Positions 1-6,905 of a stretch of DNA of 9,367 nucleotides are shown here, piece by piece. Position 1 is the stretch's first letter. Each line of letters starts with the position of its first letter. The position numbers and the translations under genes were made by a program. The notes under the pieces are model-generated. The model saw only the letters and a list, made by a program, of their open reading frames with translations, was not told the DNA's origin and did not search any database. The DNA comes from Cytophagales bacterium. GTDB lineage: Bacteria > Bacteroidota > Bacteroidia > Cytophagales > Spirosomataceae. The DNA lies in assembly GCA_013205605.1 (NCBI GenBank), contig JABMMK010000028.1, positions 1 to 9,367 of the forward strand, given 5' to 3'.

Positions 1-596
1 GTCCTAGAGCTTATGCAGTCTTGCACAGAATGCATCATGCATTTTCCGACACTAAAAAAGATCCACATTCTCCTATGTTTTCGAACAATGTCTTCACGAT
101 GATGTGGAAAACAAAGGATTTGTACAATGCCGTATTAAATAGAAAGAGTAATGTTGAAGATCGGTTTGAGCATGATTATCCGGTGTCAAAAACGATTGAA
201 AAAATAGGGGATTCATGGATTTCTCGACTTGGCTGGGGTGTGGCTTATGCCTCATTTTATATTTTTGCCTACATTCAATTTGATATGCATTGGTTATTTT
301 TCCTATTATTACCCGTGCATTTTTTAATGGGTCCCGTACATGGAGCGATCGTAAACTGGTCAGGACATAAATATGGTTACCAAAATTATGATAACCATGA
401 TCATTCCAAAAATTCTTTGGTATTTGATGTAATAATGATGGGTGAATTGTTTCAAAACAACCATCATAAATTGCCTAACCAAGTGAATTTTGCTTCCAAA
501 TGGTTTGAGTTTGATCCTACCTATCCCGTAATAAAACTACTAACGTGGCTGAAAATAATTAAACCCAATATTAAGCCGGCAGACGCAAAGTTTTAA
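1..596 (+). CDS. Fatty acid (acyl-CoA) desaturase, 5'-truncated by the window edge
   Basis: This is the C-terminal 197 residues of an integral-membrane di-iron desaturase that introduces a double bond into fatty-acyl chains. The frame is open to the left edge (visible start PRAYAVLHRMHH), so an in-frame TTG at 21 is not the real start; the gene begins outside the window with the first histidine box. Visible metal-binding elements are the second box HRMHH near the start, an N-x-x-x-H pair in IVNWSGHKYGY, and a third box QNNHH, where Gln replaces the first His, a common variant. A hydrophobic stretch (about visible residues 75-120) would form the second membrane hairpin. The pattern matches stearoyl-CoA-type desaturases of Bacteroidota. 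The electron donor and the position of the double bond cannot be told. The gene ends just before a hairpin terminator and converges on the E2 gene. Confidence 0.9.
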   Translation, partial: PRAYAVLHRMHHAFSDTKKDPHSPMFSNNVFTMMWKTKDLYNAVLNRKSNVEDRFEHDYPVSKTIEKIGDSWISRLGWGVAYASFYIFAYIQFDMHWLFFLLLPVHFLMGPVHGAIVNWSGHKYGYQNYDNHDHSKNSLVFDVIMMGELFQNNHHKLPNQVNFASKWFEFDPTYPVIKLLTWLKIIKPNIKPADAKF

Positions 597-603
597 ATTA
601 TTC

Positions 604-628
604 AAAAGCCCTTTAACGAGGGCTTTTT
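604..628. terminator. Bidirectional hairpin terminator between desaturase and E2 genes
   Basis: A 9-bp perfect stem (AAAAGCCCT at 604-612 with AGGGCTTTT at 619-627) encloses the 6-base loop TTAACG. On the plus strand it runs into a five-T tract, a standard intrinsic terminator for the desaturase. Read on the minus strand it also ends in four Ts, so it can end the cinA-E2 transcript. The minus-strand stop codon of E2 (627-629) sits partly inside the stem. Seen directly in sequence; termination in each direction is inferred. Confidence 0.8.
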
Positions 629-1895
629 ATATTTCTTCTGGGAAGTTAAATTTCTCTAGGTAATCAGATACTCTTTTTAAGAAACCTCCACCTAAATTAC
701 CGTCAATAATTCGATGGTCATACGAGTGTGAAATAAACATTTTTTGACGCACTTCGATTGAATCGCCTTCTGGCCTACTAACTACTGAAGCCTTTTTTTC
801 AATTAAGCCAAAAGCTAAAATTCCCACTTGAGGTTGAACGATAATAGGTGTTCCCATCAAATTGCCAAAAGAACCAATGTTGGAGATTGAAAATGTACCT
901 CCTTCTAAGTCGGCGGGCTTTAATTTATTTGATCTCGCGCGGTTTGACAAATCATTCACTTTTTTAGTTAAATCGACTAATGACAGCTTATCCACTTCAT
1001 GAATAACAGGTACAATTAAATTACCATTAGGCAATGCAACGGCCATGCCAATATTAATTTGAGCATGTTGGACGATAAAATTTCCTTCAACGGATATATT
1101 CATTCCGGGGAAATCCTTAATAGCCAAAGCAGTCGCCATAAATAATAAAGGAGTATACGTAATAGGCTCTTTATATTTTTCTTGAAATTTGATTTTGTTT
1201 TTTTCACGCCACTGAACCATAACAGTCATATCTGTTTCTAGAAATGAAGTAACATGGGGAGAAATCCTTTTGGAATCGAGCATTCTTTCGGAAATCATTT
1301 TCCTCATTCGATCCATTTCGAATACTTCATCACCGGGTAGACGCAATCCAGACCCTTGACTTAAGGTACCTGAGGCTATAACTCTTTTTGAGTTTCGAAT
1401 AGCAATGTAATTTAATACATCCTTTTTAGTCACTCGATTATCTAAACCAGAGCCAACAATTTCACTTAATTCACGTTGAGATACTTTTTCTTGTTGGCAT
1501 ATTTGCTTGATCAACGGCGAAATCCACGGATTGGATTGACCAGAATTTGGATTAAAATTACCCAATGAAAGATCAGTCAAATTAGAAAGAGTCAGATCTT
1601 CGATAATAGAATAAGAATCGATGTTCATTTCAGTTGGACTCGGCTCTTGGGTGACAACTGAGTCTATAATACATATAGGTTTGCCAATTTCAGCGATACC
1701 GCCTACAGGAACTAATATTTTTTTCAAATAACCTGCTACAGGAGAGGGTACCTCAGTGTCAATTTTATCGGTGGCCACTTCAACAATAAATTCATCTGCG
1801 CCCACATAATCACCAGGCTGTTTTAACCAATTTAAAACAGTCGCTTCCATGATGCTTTCACCCATTTTGGGCATGATAATTTCCGTTATAGCCAT
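627..1895 (-). CDS. Dihydrolipoamide acyltransferase, E2 of a 2-oxo acid dehydrogenase complex (branched-chain-like)
   Basis: The protein (422 aa) is the core acyltransferase of a 2-oxo acid dehydrogenase complex: it carries the acyl group on a lipoyl arm and passes it to CoA in the cytoplasm. A single lipoyl domain spans about residues 1-78, with the lipoylated lysine K44 in ATDKIDTEV. A linker follows (79-121), then an E1/E3-binding domain (123-164) and the catalytic domain (190-422), with the active-site motif HRIIDG (H394, D398). The text around SNIGSFGNLMGTP resembles the Bacteroidota E2 usually annotated as branched-chain or unspecified, rather than OdhB or a typical pyruvate E2. This substrate assignment is by eye and uncertain. 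No E1 or E3 gene is in the window. It begins 4 bases after the cinA stop, implying co-transcription, with no Shine-Dalgarno sequence before the ATG. Confidence 0.92.
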   Translation of the reverse strand: MAITEIIMPKMGESIMEATVLNWLKQPGDYVGADEFIVEVATDKIDTEVPSPVAGYLKKILVPVGGIAEIGKPICIIDSVVTQEPSPTEMNIDSYSIIEDLTLSNLTDLSLGNFNPNSGQSNPWISPLIKQICQQEKVSQRELSEIVGSGLDNRVTKKDVLNYIAIRNSKRVIASGTLSQGSGLRLPGDEVFEMDRMRKMISERMLDSKRISPHVTSFLETDMTVMVQWREKNKIKFQEKYKEPITYTPLLFMATALAIKDFPGMNISVEGNFIVQHAQINIGMAVALPNGNLIVPVIHEVDKLSLVDLTKKVNDLSNRARSNKLKPADLEGGTFSISNIGSFGNLMGTPIIVQPQVGILAFGLIEKKASVVSRPEGDSIEVRQKMFISHSYDHRIIDGNLGGGFLKRVSDYLEKFNFPEEI

Positions 1896-1899
1896 ACTA

Positions 1900-3150
1900 C
1901 TAAGATAAATCTTTTAATAAATACCGCCTAATCAAATTCAATGAATTTAAAGAGGTCATATGTATATTTTGCATTCGATTACCGCCCAATTGTAGCTTTC
2001 TTGTGATTACTTCTCCTTCAGAGGCTAGAGCAATCCAGACGGTACCTACCGGTTTTTCAACACTTCCTCCCGCTGGGCCAGCAATCCCAGAAGTGGCCAT
2101 TCCATAAGTCGATTTGAATTTTTCTCTAATGGATTTCGCCATAGCGGATACACAAGACTCACTCACCGCTCCATCTATATTTAAAATAGAATCAGAAACA
2201 TGCAGAATTTCTTTTTTAATCTCATTGGAATATGAAATCACACCACCTATAAAATATTCAGAGCAACCTGAAATTTGAGTGAATTGATGAGATAAATGCC
2301 CCCCAGTACAACTTTCTGCCAAAGCAAGTGTGGCCTTATTTTTTAGTAATAATTGGCCCACAACTTCAGATATTTCATCCTTGTTATACCCGAAAATATA
2401 GGAATTAATCATGGGGCGTAAAAGAGCTATTTGCTCTTCTACATTCGCTTTTAATATTTCAAGATCATCTCCAAAAGCCGTAAGTCGAAGCTTTACAATT
2501 CCAAGAGATGGCAAATAGGCTAATTTAATATGTTTTGGAAGTGATAATTCCCAATCTTGAATTAAATCAGATAAATAAGATTCACCTATGCCGATCGTTT
2601 TTATTACTTTATGATAAATAATTGGGGTTTTAAAATGTGAAACCAATTTTGGAATAACTTCATTTTCCATGATGGTCTTCATCTCAAAAGGAACTCCAGG
2701 CATCGAAACCCATATGACACCAAATTCATCGAACCACATACAGGGTGCAGTACCTTGCTTATTAGGAATAAATTGAGCTTTTGTTGGCAAAAGTGCTTGA
2801 TCTCGATTAATATCGGTTAACTCGCGCCCACGTTTTAGGAAAAATTCAGTGACATCTTCTAAGGCATCTGCATTCATTTCTAGTGAACAATGAAAGAAAT
2901 CAGCTAATATTTTTTTCGTTAAATCATCTTTTGTTGGCCCTAGACCGCCAGTAATGAAAACAACATCCGCCCTAGATTTAGATTCATTAAGAATCGCCGT
3001 TATTTCTTCAGCAGAATCACCTACGGAAGATTTCCTAATCGTTTTAATCCCCAATTTATCTAACTCAAAACTGATCCATTGGGTATTAGTGTCCAATATT
3101 TGACCATAAAGAATCTCATCTCCAATTGTAATAATTTCTGCTCGAACCAT
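1900..3150 (-). CDS. cinA: CinA family protein (nicotinamide-nucleotide amidohydrolase)
   Basis: This is a full-length two-domain CinA (416 aa). The N-terminal half (about 1-170) is the MoCF/COG1058 domain, with GGLGPTKDD at 68-76 and PGVPFEM at 151-157. A middle region (about 175-250) leads to the C-terminal PncC-like deamidase domain (about 255-416), with AESCTGG at 278-284, GAVSE at 327-331 and SGIAGPAGG at 354-362. In characterised family members the C-terminal domain deamidates NMN to nicotinate mononucleotide and the N-terminal domain has ADP-ribose pyrophosphatase activity, together serving NAD salvage. The old link to competence is not general. The ATG at 3150 gives the expected N-terminus (VRAEIITIGDEIL). 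It is the first gene of a pair with the E2 and diverges from gldC across 81 bases. A TATTTTCG sequence (3171-3178, minus strand) is a one-mismatch candidate promoter box. Confidence 0.95.
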   Translation of the reverse strand: MVRAEIITIGDEILYGQILDTNTQWISFELDKLGIKTIRKSSVGDSAEEITAILNESKSRADVVFITGGLGPTKDDLTKKILADFFHCSLEMNADALEDVTEFFLKRGRELTDINRDQALLPTKAQFIPNKQGTAPCMWFDEFGVIWVSMPGVPFEMKTIMENEVIPKLVSHFKTPIIYHKVIKTIGIGESYLSDLIQDWELSLPKHIKLAYLPSLGIVKLRLTAFGDDLEILKANVEEQIALLRPMINSYIFGYNKDEISEVVGQLLLKNKATLALAESCTGGHLSHQFTQISGCSEYFIGGVISYSNEIKKEILHVSDSILNIDGAVSESCVSAMAKSIREKFKSTYGMATSGIAGPAGGSVEKPVGTVWIALASEGEVITRKLQLGGNRMQNIHMTSLNSLNLIRRYLLKDLS

Positions 3151-3160
3151 TAAGTTTTCT

Positions 3161-3168
3161 TACTTTTG
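3161..3168 (+). promoter_or_regulatory. Candidate Bacteroidota -7 box for gldC
   Basis: TACTTTTG fits the TAnnTTTG box recognised by the primary sigma factor of Bacteroidota. It lies 63 bases before the gldC ATG in the divergent cinA/gldC spacer. The upstream element is weak: TCTG at 3137-3140, about 20 bases away, is a one-mismatch version of TTTG. The box match is seen; promoter function is inferred. Confidence 0.35.
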
Positions 3169-3231
3169 TACGAAAATACGGATTATTTGGGATTGATTAA
3201 CACCCAAGAATTGAAAAAGCCCCCATAATAA

Positions 3232-3585
3232 ATGAAACAATCAGAAATAAATTTTAAAATTCAGTTAGACGATCAAAATATTCCCGAAAATATTTCTTGG
3301 TCAGCTACCGACAACCCTAATGAGGGCATAGAAGAAACCAAAGCAATATTGGTGGCGACATGGGATCCATACCATAAAGGAACCTTAACTTTGCCTTTAT
3401 GGACGAAAGACATGGAGGTAATGGATATGAAACGTTTTTTTATTGAGATCATGGGAACGGTATCAGAAGCATCTCTTCAAGCAACTGGAGATGCCTATTT
3501 TTCACAAGAAATTGAACAAGTCTGTCGCACTCTGTCGTCGCATTTACAAAAAGAAATTTTAGAAGCTGAAAAGGGTACTAAATAA
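3232..3585 (+). CDS. gldC: Gliding motility protein GldC
   Basis: A small soluble protein (117 aa) that matches Flavobacterium johnsoniae GldC along its length as I recall it. Shared landmarks are the N-terminal beta-rich region, the PENISWSATDN segment, an ETKAILVATWD stretch, the LPLWTKDMEVMDMKRFF block (about residues 53-69) and a helical C-terminal half. There is no signal peptide or membrane segment, so it should be cytoplasmic. In F. johnsoniae gldC lies next to gldB, and its loss reduces colony spreading without abolishing gliding; the biochemical role is unknown. Here gldB is not adjacent. Instead gldC is first in a two-gene unit with an exported thioredoxin-like protein 6 bases downstream. 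The start has no Shine-Dalgarno sequence, only an A-rich leader, as is usual in this phylum. Presence of gldC alone does not show that the organism glides. Confidence 0.9.
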   Translation: MKQSEINFKIQLDDQNIPENISWSATDNPNEGIEETKAILVATWDPYHKGTLTLPLWTKDMEVMDMKRFFIEIMGTVSEASLQATGDAYFSQEIEQVCRTLSSHLQKEILEAEKGTK

Positions 3586-3591
3586 AAGACG

Positions 3592-4635
3592 ATGAAATTT
3601 ATTAAACTATTAACTTTTCTAATCGCTTTAAGTCACTTATCCTGGGGACAAAAAGGGATTAATTTTATTAAAACAAGTAATTTTAATGCGGCGGTCAATG
3701 CAGCCAAACAACAAAATAAATTACTTTTTGTTGAGGCCTACGCACCTGATTGCCATGTTTGTATGGCGTTCAAAGGAACCTTTGCGCAGCCTCAAGTTGG
3801 CAAAGTTTACAACACTAATTTCATAAACTTTCAGTTGGATGTCAATAAGCCGGACAATCTAGCAATCCTTAAAAAGTATAAAATTATTCTTAATGCAACG
3901 CCTACTTTCATTTTTTTTGAACCTAAAACAATGAAAGTGGTCCAAGTAAAGGCTTTTGGCGAAAAAGACAATTCAGTCGTTAGCGTAAACTTAATTGGCC
4001 AAAAAGCAGCTAATCCACAAGAACAGGTAGGCAATTTTTCAGTGAAGTTTAAATCAGGGGATCGCAATCCAGCATTTTTATTGAACTATGCTCAATACGC
4101 TAGAATCATGGGAGATACTTTGGTCAACATTAAAATGATAAATGAATATGCCAAGGTATTGCCAACAAACCAATATGTGACCCAGAGCACTTTAAATATC
4201 CTTCAAACGGTCATGATGAACCATGACAATAAACTATTTGATTATTTTGTCACTCATTTACCTGAATACAACAAAGCATTTGACCCTAATATGGTTCGGA
4301 TGATTTATGAAAATATCTTTCAAATTGTACTAACCTCTCAAATAAATAATTTGAATTCTAAAAGTATTTTGAAGATAAAAAATCAAATGAAAACGACAGG
4401 AATGGATCCCGGCGGTATTATCAGAAGAACGTGGCTAGCTGAAAGCAATCTTTATTTCAAGCAAAAAAATGCGGCGGAAGGAATTAAGGTAATACAAAAT
4501 TTAATTAATGTTTTGCCCAATGCTCCTGGTCCCAAAGAATACCAATATTTATGCGATTATGTGAAGAGCAAAACCAATGATAAGAAGGCATTAAAATACG
4601 CTCAAGTCAATTGGTGTAAATTTGGGCTTCGTTAA
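3592..4635 (+). CDS. Exported thioredoxin-fold protein with a long uncharacterised C-terminal region
   Basis: The protein (347 aa) starts with a likely Sec signal peptide (residues 1-19: MKFIK, a hydrophobic core, cleavage near SWG/Q), so it should act in the periplasm. Residues about 22-140 form a thioredoxin-like domain with the redox pair C54-H-V-C57 and a cis-proline candidate at P104 (NATPTF), followed by the FIFFEP strand. The usual Trp before the first Cys is replaced by Asp (PDCHVC). The remaining ~200 residues are predicted mainly helical, look TPR-like to the eye, match no family I know, and hold two more cysteines (C321, C342). The substrate is unknown: it could be a thiol-disulfide reductase or isomerase, or a folding helper. 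It follows gldC by 6 bases, which implies a shared transcript. Its stop codon directly abuts that of the converging small membrane protein gene. Confidence 0.85.
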   Translation: MKFIKLLTFLIALSHLSWGQKGINFIKTSNFNAAVNAAKQQNKLLFVEAYAPDCHVCMAFKGTFAQPQVGKVYNTNFINFQLDVNKPDNLAILKKYKIILNATPTFIFFEPKTMKVVQVKAFGEKDNSVVSVNLIGQKAANPQEQVGNFSVKFKSGDRNPAFLLNYAQYARIMGDTLVNIKMINEYAKVLPTNQYVTQSTLNILQTVMMNHDNKLFDYFVTHLPEYNKAFDPNMVRMIYENIFQIVLTSQINNLNSKSILKIKNQMKTTGMDPGGIIRRTWLAESNLYFKQKNAAEGIKVIQNLINVLPNAPGPKEYQYLCDYVKSKTNDKKALKYAQVNWCKFGLR

Positions 4636-4644
4636 TTAGCGAAG
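4627..4644. repeat. 18-bp dyad across two abutting convergent stop codons
   Basis: CTTCG at 4627-4631 and CGAAG at 4640-4644 flank TTAATTAG, giving a nearly perfect palindrome: 5 bp plus a T/G wobble plus TAATTA at the centre. The centre is exactly the junction between the plus-strand stop (4633-4635) and the minus-strand stop (4636-4638). Both proteins consequently end in Leu-Arg, encoded CTTCGT and CTTCGC. No T tract follows on either strand, so this is not a canonical terminator, though it could slow or stabilise both 3' ends. Confidence 0.6.
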
Positions 4645-4824
4645 AAAGGCTCGGTAAAGCATAACCAATACACAAAATAAAAACATCACGATCGATATTT
4701 TATTAATCGTGTGCATGGTTCTAATATTAAAATTAGTAGGGGCACCTGGCTTTGGTTTTTTAAATACTCTAACAAAATACGTAAAGACCTCGGTTAGATT
4801 AAATTGTTCTTTAAGTCTGCTCAT
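4636..4824 (-). CDS. Small single-pass membrane protein (Bacteroidota family, possibly DUF6728)
   Basis: A 62-residue protein with a polar, basic N-terminal part (RVFKKPKPGAPTNFN) and one strong C-terminal membrane helix (about residues 43-61, ISIVMFLFCVLVMLYRAFL). The positive residues before the helix suggest a cytoplasmic N-terminus. I chose the ATG at 4824 because it lies 4 bases after the ispG stop and begins MSRLKEQFNLTEVF, which looks like the natural family start. An upstream in-frame ATG at 4860 would add 12 residues and overlap ispG by 32 bases. It resembles a short Bacteroidota family that I believe is DUF6728; that name is from memory and unchecked. The function is unknown. The position implies translation from the ispG mRNA. 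Confidence 0.75.
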   Translation of the reverse strand: MSRLKEQFNLTEVFTYFVRVFKKPKPGAPTNFNIRTMHTINKISIVMFLFCVLVMLYRAFLR

Positions 4825-4828
4825 GATT

Positions 4829-6829
4829 TTAGTTTTCGGGGGCGTCTTTCCAGTCGCCATGGTCTTTAATAAGTTGGATTAATTCGTCAACGGCCAAATG
4901 AGCCGGTACTGATTTTTTTATCACATTTTGCCCCTTATACAGCGCTATTTTATCTTTTCCTGTTCCTACATACCCATAATCTGCATCTGCCATTTCCCCA
5001 GGCCCATTAACGATACAACCCATTATGCCTATTTTAATTCCCTTTAAATGATCAGTAACTTGGCGAATCTTAGCCGTCGTTTCCTGAAGGTCAAATAACG
5101 TTCTCCCACAGGAAGGGCATGAAATATATTCCGTTTTTGATATTCGAACTCGACTAGCTTGTAAAGTTCCGAAGCTTGTTGAATTACGAAGCGCAAATGA
5201 GTTTTTTAAACCCGAAGTTGATATCATGATACCGTCCCCTAATCCGTCGACCAACAAAGCACCTGCATCTGTAGGAGAATAAATCTGTAATTGTTCATCA
5301 CTTACATCTTTGTAATCCAATTGAATAATCACTGGACTCAGTATTGAATGATGTATTAAATCAAAAAATGCGCGTCGTATTTCTGGCATTTTATGTTCAT
5401 TAGAGGAGTGCAAGATGATGACTATTTGCTTCTCTATTTTTAAATTGTCTAACATATTTACATCCCCAATAAGACTGGCTGCATTTATCTTGATAAAATT
5501 AATGTTGGGATGTTTACTCGTGGACCCACACCATTCATCCCAAGTAAACTGTGGATATATGGTATTTATTTGATGTGTCAACCAAACAGACGAAGACTGA
5601 ATTTGTCTTAATCCGTTCGGCAGCATAAACGGAATATTTTGATCTCCTGTGAATATATAATCAGCCCCTAAATCATTCATCGCCCACTTATCGGGCTCAG
5701 GTAAATAAAAATGACCAATCGATTTTAAATCATCCATAGACAAATCTGAAACTGACGAAAAATCGGCAATGACCCGAGGTACTTGTTTACCACCAAAATT
5801 TAAAACTTCATTTGAATGACGTCTTTCATAATAAAAAGGGTGAATAGGAGAGTCAAAAGAATCAGTCTTTCCCTTCCATGGAAGAATAGGATAAGATTTA
5901 CTAGATCTATTCTGTAAACGACGAACCATTTCTTGAGCTACAGGAATTTCCAGCTCAGGGTCTTCGGTTAAAGAAACACGGATCGTATCTCCTAGGCCAT
6001 CTTCTAATAAAGTACCGATGCCAACAGCCGATTTAATTCGACCATCTTCTCCTTCGCCAGCCTCAGTTACTCCCAAATGCAAAGGATAAGCTTTAAATTC
6101 ACCTTCCTCTAATTTTTTACTAAGTAGTCGGTATGCCTCCACCATCACTTGGGTATTGGAAGACTTCATCGATAAAACGATGTTATAATAGTTTTCATCC
6201 TCACAAATACGCAAAAATTCTAAAGCAGATTCGACCATACCTAAAGGAGTATCGCCATATCTACTTAAAATACGGTCAGATAAAGAACCATGATTCGTTC
6301 CAATACGCATGGCTGTACCGTATTCTTTACAAATTTTTACTAAAGGCAAGAATTTATCTCGTATTCTTTCTAATTCCGATTGATAAGAAGCGTCTGTATA
6401 ATCAATGACCTCAAAACGTTTTTTATCTGCGTAATTCCCTGGGTTTATACGCACTTTTTCAACGATCCGAGCGGCTAATTCCGCCGCATTAGGTGTAAAG
6501 TGAATATCTGCAACTAAAGGAGTTTGATATCCTCTTGTGCGAAGACCTTTTCGTATGTTTTCTAAATTCTGAGCTTCCTTCACAGATGGAGCAGTAATTC
6601 GAACGATTTCACAACCTGCGTCGATCATTCGGATGGACTGATCGATGGAACCTTGCGTATCCATCGTATCCACCGTGGTCATCGATTGAATCCGAATGGG
6701 GAAATCGGAACCTATGAAAACATGGCCCACCTCAACAGGAATGGTTGTTCTTCTTTGGTATGCTACAAGTGAAGCCGCATACTTATTACCGTCAGAAATT
6801 AATTTAGAAATAGACGAATCCGTTGACAT
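4829..6829 (-). CDS. ispG: (E)-4-hydroxy-3-methylbut-2-enyl diphosphate synthase IspG (GcpE), three-domain form
   Basis: IspG converts MEcPP to HMBPP, the penultimate step of the MEP isoprenoid pathway, using a [4Fe-4S] cluster and an external electron donor, in the cytoplasm. The protein has 666 residues against about 370 in E. coli, because a domain of about 255 residues (roughly 309-565) separates the TIM barrel (about 30-305) from the C-terminal cluster domain. This three-domain form is known in Bacteroidota, Chlamydiae and plants. The cluster ligands are all present: C571 and C574 (SCPSCGR), C605 and E612 (GCIVNGPGE). Barrel landmarks include RIQSMTT, RITAPSV, ADIHF, RINPGN and RIGTNHGS. 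I chose the ATG at 6829, not 6868 or 6865, because a good promoter box (6845-6852) lies between them and the shorter start fits the family. A small membrane-protein gene follows after 4 bases. Confidence 0.95.
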   Translation of the reverse strand: MSTDSSISKLISDGNKYAASLVAYQRRTTIPVEVGHVFIGSDFPIRIQSMTTVDTMDTQGSIDQSIRMIDAGCEIVRITAPSVKEAQNLENIRKGLRTRGYQTPLVADIHFTPNAAELAARIVEKVRINPGNYADKKRFEVIDYTDASYQSELERIRDKFLPLVKICKEYGTAMRIGTNHGSLSDRILSRYGDTPLGMVESALEFLRICEDENYYNIVLSMKSSNTQVMVEAYRLLSKKLEEGEFKAYPLHLGVTEAGEGEDGRIKSAVGIGTLLEDGLGDTIRVSLTEDPELEIPVAQEMVRRLQNRSSKSYPILPWKGKTDSFDSPIHPFYYERRHSNEVLNFGGKQVPRVIADFSSVSDLSMDDLKSIGHFYLPEPDKWAMNDLGADYIFTGDQNIPFMLPNGLRQIQSSSVWLTHQINTIYPQFTWDEWCGSTSKHPNINFIKINAASLIGDVNMLDNLKIEKQIVIILHSSNEHKMPEIRRAFFDLIHHSILSPVIIQLDYKDVSDEQLQIYSPTDAGALLVDGLGDGIMISTSGLKNSFALRNSTSFGTLQASRVRISKTEYISCPSCGRTLFDLQETTAKIRQVTDHLKGIKIGIMGCIVNGPGEMADADYGYVGTGKDKIALYKGQNVIKKSVPAHLAVDELIQLIKDHGDWKDAPEN

Positions 6830-6844
6830 ACCTTTTATTAAAAC

Positions 6845-6879
6845 CAAATTTACAAAAAGCCTCATCAATTACATCAAAA
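6845..6879 (-). promoter_or_regulatory. Candidate Bacteroidota promoter for ispG
   Basis: On the minus strand TAAATTTG (6845-6852) matches the TAnnTTTG box exactly. TTTTG (6875-6879) lies 22 bases upstream, near the expected place of the -33 element. Transcription would start near 6839, leaving a leader of only about 10 bases before the ATG at 6829. This promoter overlaps the hairpin that appears to end the transporter transcript. Confidence 0.5.
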
Positions 6880-6891
6880 GATGAGACTCTT
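6854..6891 (-). terminator. Hairpin terminator after the sugar transporter gene
   Basis: In minus-strand RNA, AAGAGUCUCAUC (6891-6880) can pair with GAUGAGGCUUUU (6866-6855) as a 12-bp stem with two G-U pairs. The loop is 13 bases, and the 3' arm is itself the U-rich tail (five Us at 6858-6854). It begins 14 bases after the transporter stop codon. The stem is moderate and the loop large, so read-through into ispG is possible. Confidence 0.5.
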
Positions 6892-6905
6892 AACCAATGA
6901 TTATA

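Noticed and set aside
627..1895. Reading the E2 as OdhB (2-oxoglutarate dehydrogenase succinyltransferase)
   Set aside because: The catalytic-domain stretch SNIGSFGNLMGTP differs from the OdhB pattern (TNGGVFGS-like); the branched-chain/unspecified Bacteroidota E2 group fits better.
3161..3178. TTTTGTACGAAAA as a possible operator palindrome between cinA and gldC
   Set aside because: The symmetry is imperfect and short, and the sequence is better explained as a divergent pair of promoter boxes in A+T-rich DNA.
3831..4067. Minus-strand open frame of 78 codons inside the thioredoxin-like gene
   Set aside because: It is antisense to the thioredoxin domain, has no family resemblance and no promoter or leader of its own.
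6133..6408. Plus-strand open frame of 91 codons inside ispG
   Set aside because: It lies wholly antisense to the conserved TIM-barrel part of ispG, has no recognisable domain, and its composition looks like reverse-strand coding shadow.
6830..6868. Longer ispG N-terminus starting at the ATG at 6868 or 6865
   Set aside because: The extra 12-13 residues are unlike the family, and a TAnnTTTG box and hairpin terminator occupy this stretch, so the ATG at 6829 is the better start.
6696..6884. Plus-strand open frame of 62 codons over the ispG start region
   Set aside because: It overlaps the N-terminal coding region of ispG and its promoter antisense; the translation has no recognisable features.
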